From NCBI RefSeq assembly GCF_001953975.1, contig NZ_MBEJ01000011.1, positions 1 through 37,010 of the forward strand: 37,010 nucleotides of DNA, written 5' to 3'. Shown here piece after piece: positions 9,145 to 16,058 of the stretch. The translations under genes and the position numbers were made by a program. This stretch comes from Mycobacterium sp. NS-7484. GTDB lineage: Bacteria; Actinomycetota; Actinomycetes; Mycobacteriales; Mycobacteriaceae. A model generated the notes under the pieces. The model was not told where the DNA came from. It did no database searches and worked only from the letters and a program-made list of their open reading frames with translations. Every line of letters starts with the position of its first letter. Position 1 is the first letter of the stretch.

Positions 9145-10005
9145 TCAGTCGTTCGGGATCTTGAAGGGGCCCATGGCGCCGGCATCGACGACCATGGCGG
9201 TGCCGGTGACATAGCGGCTGACGTCGGAGGCCAGGTACAGCACCGCGTTGCTGATGTCCTCGGGCTGCACGAACGGGATCGGCAGCGCGTTCATCCCCTT
9301 CAGGGCGGGAATCGAATCTTCCTGCGTGGCATTCGGTTTGCCACCGGAAAACAGGGTGTTGTAGGCGTCGTTGTTGATCATCAAGGTGTCGACATTGGTC
9401 GGGTTGACCGAGTTGACCCGGATCCAGTGCGGTGCCAGCTCTCCGGCCAGGGTCCGCATCAGACCGTTGGCGCCGTGCTTGGAAGCGGCGTAGTGACCGA
9501 CGTTGAGTTCGGCCACCAGCCCCGAGATGGAACTAATGATGATGACCGAACCGCCTTGCCCCTGCTCGATCAGGTGCGGCACGGTCGCCTTGATGGTCTT
9601 CCAGACACCGGTCAGGTTCGTATCGAGCTGATCCTGAAACTGCTGCTCGGAGATCTCCCACATCGGCGCAATGTCATTGACGGTACCGGCGTTGGCAACC
9701 ACGACATCGAGCCGACCAAGCTCCTTGATTCCCTGGTCGACAAAGGTTTTCAGCGCAGCCAGATCGCGGACATCCACCTGTCCGGCCACGATGCGACGGC
9801 CGGTCTCCGACACCAGGCGCACCGTTTCGTCCAGATCGGCCGGCATGGACATGGGATAGGGCACGGTCTCGATCTGTTTACAGATGTCGACGGCCAAGAT
9901 GTCTGCACCCTGTCCAGCCAGCCGTACCGCGTGCGATCGGCCCTGGCCCCGGGCAGCTCCCGTCACCAGGGCGACTTTGCCGGTCAAATCCAGAGGGTTG
10001 CTCAT
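9145..10005 (-). CDS. Mycofactocin-type SDR family oxidoreductase
   Basis: A 286-residue short-chain dehydrogenase. It has the NAD motif TGAARGQG at 15-22, NAG near 100, the catalytic Ser region IIISSISG, and Tyr/Lys in HYAASKHG. The long insertion after the first Rossmann unit (AVDICKQIETVPYPMSMPADLDETVRLV, about 39-66), HPHW-type loops with VNPTNVDT, and the ending VDAGAMGPFK are typical of the mycofactocin-coupled SDR subfamily, which includes carveol dehydrogenases. Such enzymes hold NAD(H) tightly and pass electrons to the peptide cofactor mycofactocin. The likely job is alcohol oxidation in the cluster pathway. I start at ATG 10005 (GGAG four bases upstream); the longer frame would cross operator D. 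No mycofactocin genes are in the window. Confidence 0.9.
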   Translation of the reverse strand: MSNPLDLTGKVALVTGAARGQGRSHAVRLAGQGADILAVDICKQIETVPYPMSMPADLDETVRLVSETGRRIVAGQVDVRDLAALKTFVDQGIKELGRLDVVVANAGTVNDIAPMWEISEQQFQDQLDTNLTGVWKTIKATVPHLIEQGQGGSVIIISSISGLVAELNVGHYAASKHGANGLMRTLAGELAPHWIRVNSVNPTNVDTLMINNDAYNTLFSGGKPNATQEDSIPALKGMNALPIPFVQPEDISNAVLYLASDVSRYVTGTAMVVDAGAMGPFKIPND

Positions 10006-10033
10006 ATCGCTCCGTCCTGATTGGTTCTCAGTT

Positions 10034-10051
10034 TTTCCACATATGTAGGAA
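10034..10051. promoter_or_regulatory. Operator D (palindrome) before the mycofactocin-type SDR
   Basis: TTTCCACATATGTAGGAA matches the consensus at 16 of 18 positions. It starts about 2 nt downstream of the predicted transcription start (about 10053, minus strand), the same arrangement as operators A and E. Confidence 0.75.
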
Positions 10052-10059
10052 TTCAATGC

Positions 10060-10088
10060 ACCGTAGGGTGAGCTCGCCTCAATGTCAA
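10060..10088 (-). promoter_or_regulatory. SDR promoter (TTGACA - 17 bp - TACGGT)
   Basis: On the minus strand a perfect -35 TTGACA (10088-10083), a 17-bp spacer and a TACGGT -10 (10065-10060) precede the SDR gene. The 300-bp divergent region 10006-10305 holds this promoter, its rightward counterpart and two operators, but no gene. Confidence 0.7.
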
Positions 10089-10172
10089 CGACGGCCTGCG
10101 GCAGGGAAAGCTACTGAGTGACAACCACATTGGTCGCCTATCCGGCTGCCCGACTTCATGTCAGCCGATCCG

Positions 10173-10201
10173 TTGACAGCGCCGCGCCCGGAGGTTACTG
10201 T
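10173..10201 (+). promoter_or_regulatory. Promoter of the SDR2-permease operon (TTGACA - 17 bp - TACTGT)
   Basis: A perfect -35 TTGACA (10173-10178), a 17-bp spacer and TACTGT (10196-10201) predict a start near 10208, giving a leader of about 98 nt before the second SDR gene. Confidence 0.7.
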
Positions 10202-10215
10202 CACCCGGATCACAC

Positions 10216-10233
10216 TTTCAACAAATGTCCACA
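10216..10233. promoter_or_regulatory. Operator E (weaker palindrome) before SDR2-permease
   Basis: TTTCAACAAATGTCCACA matches the 18-bp consensus at 13 positions. Taken alone the match is modest. Its place 8 nt after the predicted start of a strong promoter repeats the layout of sites A and D, which raises its credibility. Confidence 0.5.
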
Positions 10234-10305
10234 TTCGGAGCCGCGGCACCTCGCGCAGGCCGGCAGATGGCACCTCGTGGACAACACGCAGACAAGGAAC
10301 AACGC

Positions 10306-11076
10306 ATGACGACTCCTCGACGCCTCGTCGAACGAATCGCATTGGTCACCGGCGGCAGCAATGGCCAGGGCGCTGCCCACACCCGCCGGTTGGCACAGGA
10401 AGGTGCCATCGTCTACTTCTCCGATGTGGATACCAAGTCCGGAGCCGCACTCGAGGCGACCCTGCGCGAAGAAGGCCTGGACGTGCACTTCCGCCAGCAG
10501 GACGTGACCAGCTTCCAGACCTGGCAGGACATCGTGTCCGAGATCGACGCGGACCACGGCCGCCTCGACATCCTGGTCAACAACGCCGGAGTCCTGGACC
10601 TCTACTCAGCCGACGACGCCACCGAGGAATCCTGGCAGCGCACCCTCGACATCAACACCAAGAGCATCTTCCTGGCCGTCAAGGCCGCCCTGCCCCTCCT
10701 TCGCAAGAGCAAATCCGCATCGGTGATCAACACCTCGAGCATCTTCGGACTGGTCGGGGCCGACGGATACCTGGCCTATGTCGCCTCCAAGGGAGCCGTC
10801 ACCACCATGACGAAGTCCCTCGCCGTCACCCACGGCAAGGAAGGCATCCGCTTCAACACCATTCACCCCGGCTACATCGACACCCCGATGCTGCGCACGG
10901 AGATCGCCGGACTGCCGGAGGGCTCCGAAGAAGCCATTCTGGCCTCAATCCCGTTGGGTCGCTTCGCCGGTGGCGAAGAGATTGCCCCCTCGATCGCGTT
11001 CCTGGCTTCCGATGACGCGTCCTACATCAGCGGTGCAGAACTGATCATCGACGGCGCGCACTTGGCCGGCCGCTGA
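10306..11076 (+). CDS. Classical SDR family oxidoreductase
   Basis: A 256-residue short-chain dehydrogenase/reductase. It has the dinucleotide motif TGGSNGQG at about 15-22, NNAG near 90, the catalytic Ser in INTSSIFG, and Tyr/Lys in YVASKGA. HPGYIDTPM follows, and the end is SGAELIIDGAHLAGR. It lacks the mycofactocin-type insertion, so it should exchange NAD(P)(H) freely. An Asp after the second strand (FSDVDTKSG) favours NAD over NADP. ATG 10306 has AAGGA 7 nt upstream. The longer frame from 10225 would start inside operator E and is rejected. It is followed after 50 nt by the permease, probably in one operon. It may carry out a second oxidation or a reduction in the same pathway. Confidence 0.88.
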   Translation: MTTPRRLVERIALVTGGSNGQGAAHTRRLAQEGAIVYFSDVDTKSGAALEATLREEGLDVHFRQQDVTSFQTWQDIVSEIDADHGRLDILVNNAGVLDLYSADDATEESWQRTLDINTKSIFLAVKAALPLLRKSKSASVINTSSIFGLVGADGYLAYVASKGAVTTMTKSLAVTHGKEGIRFNTIHPGYIDTPMLRTEIAGLPEGSEEAILASIPLGRFAGGEEIAPSIAFLASDDASYISGAELIIDGAHLAGR

Positions 11077-11126
11077 TCGAACTCGCCTGGCCCACACACT
11101 ATTCGGATACGAGAGGGTGATTCACC

Positions 11127-12383
11127 TTGGAACTCGTCGGACAGGTCATCGTCTGGATCATGATGGGCTTCATGGCGCTCGGGGCGGGCGCCTACCTGCT
11201 GCGCCCGGATTCCCCACTGGCGGGAGAGTTCCGGGACGGCATCTTCACCATCGGACAGATCTTCATCCCGGTGGCCGGCATGATGGGCATCATCCCGTTG
11301 CTGGTGCCCGCGATCGACAAGACCGTCGGCCCCATCTACGAATGGCTGCACTCGGATCCGGCGATCGCGGTCAGCACTTTCCTGCCCAGTGACCAGGGCG
11401 CGTACGCGCTGTCGTTGGAGGTCGCCAACAGCCACGCGGCGTGGATCCAGGCCTTCACGGTCAGCCTCACCTCAGGTGCGGTGATCGCGTTCTCCATCCC
11501 GGTCGGTTTGGCCATGCTGGACCGCAAGTATCACAAGTACATGGCATTGGGCACCATGTGCGGTCTGCTGGCGATCCCGGTTACCTCGCTCATCATGAGC
11601 TTGCTGCTGGTGCAGAGCGGAGTGCTGCTACGTGAGGGCATCGACACCTCGGGTCCCGGGACCAAGCCGTTCGACCTGTCCGTCGGCGAGGTGTTGTTCA
11701 ACCTCGCACCGCTCGTGATCATCATGGTCACCCTGGCGTTGGCCCTGAAGTTCTTCACCGATTTCATGGTCAAAGCGTTCCTGGTGTTCGGCAAGGCCAT
11801 CGTCGTGGTCACCACGATCTCGATGACGGCCAATGTGATCGAGTACTTCACCGGGGTATTCAGTACGGTGTTCGGGTCGTTCCCGCTGGCGCCGTTCATC
11901 GCCGATGCCGAGGACCAATTCCGCGCCCTTGAGGTGGTCGGCTACATCGGTGTGATGCTCGCCGGCGCGTTCCCGATGGTCTACGCCATCCGGACCGGGC
12001 TGGCCAAGCCGCTGCAGGCGATCGGTGACCGGTTCGGTGTCTCGGAGGCCGGTATCACCGGCTTCCTGGCCGGTGCGACGAACATCCTCGCGCTGTTCCG
12101 CGTGGTTCCGCTGATGCCGCCGCGAGACCGCGTGCTCACCATCGCCTTCTCGGTCTGCGCGGCCTTTGCCTTCGGCGACTACCTGGCGTTCACCGCGAAC
12201 TTCCAGCCGAACATGATCGTCCCGATGATCGTTGGCAAGCTGTGCGGTGGGGCTCTCGCCGTGGCCATCGCGGTCTGGCTGGCAGTGCCCTACCTGAACC
12301 GGTTCGAGCAGGACGAATCGGACGACCCGATCCTCGCCGATACGGCGACCGAACGCGCCGCGGTTCAGAACAACGTGTACTGA
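11127..12383 (+). CDS. EutH-like permease (ethanolamine transporter family)
   Basis: A 418-residue membrane protein with about ten helices. It matches the EutH (ethanolamine permease) family in overall order: an N-terminal IVWIMMGFMALGAGAYLL helix, VAGMMGIIPLLVPAID, the DQGAYALSLEVANS segment near residue 90, FSIPVGLAMLD, NLAPLVIIMVTLALALKFF, FGKAIVVVTTISMTANVIEYFTG and VMLAGAFPMVYAI. I use TTG 11127, with GAGAGGG upstream; this keeps the conserved first helix. No other ethanolamine gene (EutBC lyase, microcompartment shell) is present, so the substrate is probably another small polar or amine compound. The end overlaps the end of convergent dnaQ by 19 nt. Confidence 0.82.
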   Translation: MELVGQVIVWIMMGFMALGAGAYLLRPDSPLAGEFRDGIFTIGQIFIPVAGMMGIIPLLVPAIDKTVGPIYEWLHSDPAIAVSTFLPSDQGAYALSLEVANSHAAWIQAFTVSLTSGAVIAFSIPVGLAMLDRKYHKYMALGTMCGLLAIPVTSLIMSLLLVQSGVLLREGIDTSGPGTKPFDLSVGEVLFNLAPLVIIMVTLALALKFFTDFMVKAFLVFGKAIVVVTTISMTANVIEYFTGVFSTVFGSFPLAPFIADAEDQFRALEVVGYIGVMLAGAFPMVYAIRTGLAKPLQAIGDRFGVSEAGITGFLAGATNILALFRVVPLMPPRDRVLTIAFSVCAAFAFGDYLAFTANFQPNMIVPMIVGKLCGGALAVAIAVWLAVPYLNRFEQDESDDPILADTATERAAVQNNVY

Positions 12384-13354
12384 TCGCTCTCGACGGGGGT
12401 GTCGCAGAACTGCTCGATGTCGGTTCCTCCGACGACATGGGCCAGCAGGCCCATGAACGTTTCGTCATCGAGCAGCGGCACCCCCAACTCGGCGGCCTGA
12501 TAACCCTTGCCCTGATCGGGTGCGGGCTCGTTGCACAGCACCAGCGAGGTCTGCTGATCCACCAGATCGGTGTACGCCAGGCCCACATGCAGGATGCGCT
12601 CGACGAGTTCCTCATGGGTGCGGGCCACCTCCGCCGACAGCGCCACCCGCATCCCCTGCACCAGCGGCCGGCCGGCCACGTAGACGCCCGGGTTGGCGTA
12701 CGCACAGGGCAGCCGCGACGCCACCACCTTCAACGGGCGCAATTCCTCGTGGGTGACGTGGCCGTTGGGCCAGTACCGACGGCCCACCTCCCGTAACGGC
12801 AGCCAGACCTTACGGTCGCGGGCCCGAGCCAGGGTGGGTTTGAGGATCTGCGCCAGCACCAGCGCATCGTCAAGCGCGTCGTGGGGCTTCATCTGGCTCA
12901 CACCCCAATGTGTGGCCAACGTCTCCAGACGTAGGTTCTCGGTACCCAGGGCCAACCGACGGGCCAGCTCGACCGTGCACATCACGCTGTCGATCGGCAG
13001 CTCGGCCCCCACCAGCTCGGCCTCGGCGGTCAGGAAGCTGTAGTCGAAACCCACGTTGTGGGCGACCAACGTGCGTCCCCGCAGGACGTCGCTCAGCTCC
13101 GCCACGACGTCGCCGAAGGTCGGCTGCCCTTCCAACATCTCGGCGGTCAGTCCGTGTACGTGCGTGGGCCCGGGATCCACCCCCGGGTTCAGCAAGGTGG
13201 CGACGCTGCGCTCGACATTGCCGTCATCCCCGACCGCCAGCGCGGCGACGCTGACGATGCGTGCCTGCCCAGGCCGGAACCCGGATGTCTCCACGTCGAT
13301 GACGGCCCAGCCCGCGCCCGGCTCGTCCGCCGGTCTGCCCCACGCGCTGCTCAT
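12365..13354 (-). CDS. dnaQ: DnaQ-like 3'-5' exonuclease with BRCT domain
   Basis: A 329-residue protein of the same length as M. tuberculosis Rv3711c (dnaQ). The N-terminal DEDDh exonuclease (about 15-185) shows VIDVETSG (Exo I), AHNVGFDYSFL (Exo II) and PHDALDDALV (Exo III). A BRCT-type domain is visible in the C-terminal part (about 240-320, GMRVALSAEV to TSLVLCNEPAPDQGKGYQAAELGVPLLDDETF). The family removes 3' mismatches; in mycobacteria, however, the main replicative proofreader is the PHP domain of DnaE1, so this protein's role is less certain. The start is ATG 13354. It is divergent from murT across a 74-nt spacer, and its 3' end overlaps the permease gene. Confidence 0.92.
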   Translation of the reverse strand: MSSAWGRPADEPGAGWAVIDVETSGFRPGQARIVSVAALAVGDDGNVERSVATLLNPGVDPGPTHVHGLTAEMLEGQPTFGDVVAELSDVLRGRTLVAHNVGFDYSFLTAEAELVGAELPIDSVMCTVELARRLALGTENLRLETLATHWGVSQMKPHDALDDALVLAQILKPTLARARDRKVWLPLREVGRRYWPNGHVTHEELRPLKVVASRLPCAYANPGVYVAGRPLVQGMRVALSAEVARTHEELVERILHVGLAYTDLVDQQTSLVLCNEPAPDQGKGYQAAELGVPLLDDETFMGLLAHVVGGTDIEQFCDTPVESDQYTLF

Positions 13355-13415
13355 GTTCGTCAGGATGGCACGTGAGCCCGACAACCTCGGTCGGCGTCGC
13401 TGCGTGTCGTGCACC

Positions 13416-13421
13416 TAAAAT
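13416..13421 (+). promoter_or_regulatory. -10 element TAAAAT for leaderless murT
   Basis: TAAAAT is a strong -10 ending 7 nt before ATG 13429. No Shine-Dalgarno sequence is present there, so murT is probably transcribed from its own first base. Confidence 0.6.
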
Positions 13422-13428
13422 CGCCGGA

Positions 13429-14649
13429 ATGCTGACCCTTCGTGGGCGTGCCGCGCTGGCCGCCGGAGCAACCGCACGCTGGGCGTCGCGGGTCACCGGC
13501 CGCGGCGCGGGCGCGATGATCGGTGGTCTGGTGGCGATGACGCTGGACCGCTCGATCCTGCGTCAACTGGGCCAGGGCCGTCGCAGCGTCGTGGTGACCG
13601 GCACCAACGGCAAGTCGACCACCACCCGGATGACCGCGGCTGCACTGGCCACGCTCGGTGACGTGGCCAGCAACTCCGAAGGCGCCAACATGGACGCGGG
13701 CCTGGTGGCGGCGCTGGCCGCGGCGCGCCAGGCCTCGTTGGCCGCGCTCGAGGTCGACGAGATGCACGTCCCGCACGTCAGCGACGCGGTGTCACCGTCG
13801 GTGATCGTGCTGCTCAACCTGTCCCGCGATCAGCTGGACCGAGTTGGCGAGATCAACCACATCGAACGCACGTTGCGCGGCGGGCTGGCCCGTCATTGCG
13901 ACGCGGTCATCGTGGCCAACTGCGACGACGTGCTGATGACCTCCGCCGCCTACGACAGCCCCAACGTGGTGTGGGTGGCCGCCGGTGGCAGCTGGGCCGG
14001 TGACTCGGTGAGCTGTCCGCGCTCGGGCGAGATCATCGTGCGTGAGGGACGCGACTGGTACTCGACGGGCAGCGACTTCAAGCGCCCCAGCCCCCAGTGG
14101 TGGTTCGACGACACCCACATCTACGGTCCGGACGGACTGGCGCTGCCGATGACGCTGGCATTACCGGGGGCCGTCAACCGCGGCAACGCCATCCAGGCCG
14201 TCGCGGCTGCCGTCGCGCTCGGGGCGGATCCGGCTCGTGCGGTGGCCGCGGTGGCCGGGGTCGACGAGGTTGCCGGCCGCTACCGCACGGTGCAGATCGG
14301 CTCGCACACCGCCCGAATCCTGTTGGCCAAGAATCCCGCCGGATGGCAGGAAGCGTTGTCCATGGTCGACAAGCACGGTGCCGGGGTGGTCATCTCGGTC
14401 AACGGTCAGGTACCCGATGGCGAAGATCTGTCGTGGTTGTGGGACGTCCGGTTCGAACATTTCGATGACACCCAGGTGGTCGCGGCCGGGGAGCGCGGCA
14501 CGGATCTGGCCGTGCGGCTCGGGTACGCCGGTGTCGAACACTCGCTGGTGCACGACACCGTTGCCGCGATCGAGAGCTGCCCACCCGGGCACGTCGAGGT
14601 GATCGCCAACTACACCGCGTTCCTGCAACTGAATCGGCGGATCTCATGA
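13429..14649 (+). CDS. murT: MurT: lipid II isoglutaminyl synthase, ligase subunit
   Basis: MurT and GatD amidate the alpha-carboxyl of D-glutamate in lipid II, giving the D-isoglutamine needed for normal cross-linking. The 406 residues (M. tuberculosis Rv3712 homologue) contain the Mur ligase P-loop TGTNGKSTTTRM near residue 60, the central-domain DEMHVPHV and LLNLSRDQLDRVGE, LPGAVNRGNAIQAVAAA near 245-260, and a C-terminal DUF1727 domain. The middle region (about 180-220) has one Cys, in SCPRSGE, whereas staphylococcal MurT carries a four-Cys zinc ribbon. ATG 13429 is fixed by the -10 element. It overlaps gatD by 4 nt (ATGA), so the two are translationally coupled. Confidence 0.93.
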   Translation: MLTLRGRAALAAGATARWASRVTGRGAGAMIGGLVAMTLDRSILRQLGQGRRSVVVTGTNGKSTTTRMTAAALATLGDVASNSEGANMDAGLVAALAAARQASLAALEVDEMHVPHVSDAVSPSVIVLLNLSRDQLDRVGEINHIERTLRGGLARHCDAVIVANCDDVLMTSAAYDSPNVVWVAAGGSWAGDSVSCPRSGEIIVREGRDWYSTGSDFKRPSPQWWFDDTHIYGPDGLALPMTLALPGAVNRGNAIQAVAAAVALGADPARAVAAVAGVDEVAGRYRTVQIGSHTARILLAKNPAGWQEALSMVDKHGAGVVISVNGQVPDGEDLSWLWDVRFEHFDDTQVVAAGERGTDLAVRLGYAGVEHSLVHDTVAAIESCPPGHVEVIANYTAFLQLNRRIS

Positions 14650-15383
14650 GTGGCGCGCACGCGAGGAGCAATAAGGCCCCAGCGCAGATCGGGCTGGTGC
14701 TGCCCGACGTGATGGGCACCTACGGCGACAGCGGCAATGCGGTGGTACTGCGAGAGCGGTTGCGGCTACGCGGAATTGACGCCGAGATCGTGGAGATCAC
14801 GCTGGCCGATCCGGTACCCGACTCGCTGGACCTGTACACCCTCGGCGGGGCCGAGGACTATGCGCAGCGCCTGGCCACCAAACACCTGATCCGGTATCCC
14901 GGCCTGCAACGGGCGGTTTCGCGGGGTGCGCCGGTGTTGGCCATCTGCGCGGCCATCCAGGTGCTCGGCCACTGGTATGAGACCTCAGCCGGCGAGCGGG
15001 TGGAGGGCGTCGGCCTGCTCGACGTCACGACCTCACCCCAAGAGACCCGCACCATCGGCGAGGTGGCCTCGAAGCCACTGCTCGCCGGCCTGTCAGCACC
15101 GTTGACCGGCTTCGAAAATCACCGTGGTGGAACGGTTCTCGGCCCCGACGCCAAGCCACTGGCCGCCGTCACCAAGGGTGCGGGAAACCGCTTGGGCGAC
15201 GGCTACGACGGCGCGGTGCAAGGCAGCGTGGTCGCCACCTATCTGCATGGGCCGTGCCTCGCGCGCAATCCGGAACTGGCCGATCATCTGCTCTCGCAGG
15301 TGGTCGGTGAATTGCCGCCGCTGGAGCTGCCCGAGGTCGAGCTCCTCCGTCGCGAGCGACTCGCGGCTCCGCGCCGGGTGTAG
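14646..15383 (+). CDS. gatD: GatD: lipid II isoglutaminyl synthase, glutaminase subunit
   Basis: A 245-residue class I glutamine amidotransferase of the CobB/CobQ-like type (M. tuberculosis Rv3713, once called cobQ2). The nucleophile is Cys101 in VLAICAAIQVLG. The partner His lies in VATYLHGP near residue 200. LPDVMGTYGDSGN opens the domain, and the GFENHRGGT and GYDGAVQGS blocks are typical of GatD. It releases ammonia from glutamine and channels it to MurT. The old name suggests cobyric acid synthesis, but the pairing with murT settles the role. It overlaps murT by four bases. A long inverted repeat begins 12 nt after its stop codon. Confidence 0.93.
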   Translation: MSGAHARSNKAPAQIGLVLPDVMGTYGDSGNAVVLRERLRLRGIDAEIVEITLADPVPDSLDLYTLGGAEDYAQRLATKHLIRYPGLQRAVSRGAPVLAICAAIQVLGHWYETSAGERVEGVGLLDVTTSPQETRTIGEVASKPLLAGLSAPLTGFENHRGGTVLGPDAKPLAAVTKGAGNRLGDGYDGAVQGSVVATYLHGPCLARNPELADHLLSQVVGELPPLELPEVELLRRERLAAPRRV

Positions 15384-15394
15384 AACGCGCTGCG

Positions 15395-15452
15395 GCGAAA
15401 GTGACGTTGTGGTCATTCTCCCAGCAGACAACGACCATAGCGTCACTGTCGC
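15395..15452. repeat. Long imperfect inverted repeat downstream of gatD
   Basis: Two 20-nt arms (15395-15414 and 15433-15452) flank an 18-nt loop. As RNA, 17 positions pair normally, two as G-U and one mismatches. The arms carry AGTGACG and CGTCACT cores. There is no T-tract. It may terminate murT-gatD transcription or be a dispersed intergenic palindrome; only a genome search can tell. Confidence 0.65.
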
Positions 15453-15461
15453 CCAGATGTC

Positions 15462-15484
15462 GGGATGAGGATGCCACTCATCCC
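15462..15484. terminator. Second hairpin after gatD
   Basis: GGGATGAG (15462-15469) and CTCATCCC (15477-15484) form a perfect 8-bp stem with a 7-nt loop, ten bases after the long inverted repeat. It lacks a T-run. A terminator role is plausible but unproven. Confidence 0.4.
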
Positions 15485-16058
15485 CCATGCCACAACGTGA
15501 TTCGACCATCGTGACCCTCGAATGGGCCGGCGAGCACATCAAGACGATGCGATCGACGCCCCCGAGTATCGGATCGACAGAACATTTCGACGCGTCCGCT
15601 AAGCCGACAAAGTCGGCACCTGTGTAAACGCTGTGATTGCCGGTTGACGTTCGCCGCTACTGTTAGGCAAACCCACTTTCTGAGTGGTTGTAGCTGCCGT
15701 CACATGTAACCAGCTAACTGTCCTACATCACAGTTCGCCGAAGTTACCGGCCGGTATGGACTATTGGATCGACCAATGTACCCAGACAAGCTAACTATCG
15801 GCCGAGGCTGACATTTCGACTGACGCGTGCGACGGAGTGCTTTCCAACGCAACTAGCCGATGCCTAAGTCTGTTTGCTGACGCGCCTCTTGCGACGTGGG
15901 CTCGGCGATCTATAGCTACCTAGACCACCTTTTCAAAATGGCGCAGCTATCTCATTATGTGGACAAACTATGGTTTTGACGTGCACTTATGCGGTACGTC
16001 TATATTACTCTCAGGTAAGTTTCCGGCCTGTCAGAGTTTTCAAGCAAAGGAGAACCTC
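15485..16058. other. Gene-free, relatively AT-rich intergenic stretch
   Basis: I find no credible protein-coding frame or RNA gene here. Codon bias is absent and the base composition is less GC-rich than in the surrounding genes. Small hairpins occur (GCCGAC-AAA-GTCGGC at 15603-15617). The long space before the porin-like gene may be its regulatory region or the remains of a lost gene; M. tuberculosis has Rv3714c in the equivalent gap between gatD and recR. Confidence 0.5.
15976..16006 (+). promoter_or_regulatory. Probable promoter of the porin-like gene (TTGACG - 19 bp - TATATT)
   Basis: TTGACG (15976-15981) and TATATT (16001-16006) are 19 bp apart, slightly long; the overlapping CTATAT would give 18. 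The start would fall near 16013, leaving a leader of about 46 nt with the ribosome binding site AAAGGAGAA before ATG 16059. Confidence 0.5.

Noticed and set aside
10225..10305. Upstream start for the second SDR at ATG 10225
   Set aside because: That ATG is part of operator E, and ATG 10306 has a proper ribosome binding site and family N-terminus.
5430..12383. Ethanolamine microcompartment (Eut) operon
   Set aside because: Only the permease and a generic cupin resemble Eut proteins; there are no shell proteins, lyase or aldehyde dehydrogenase.
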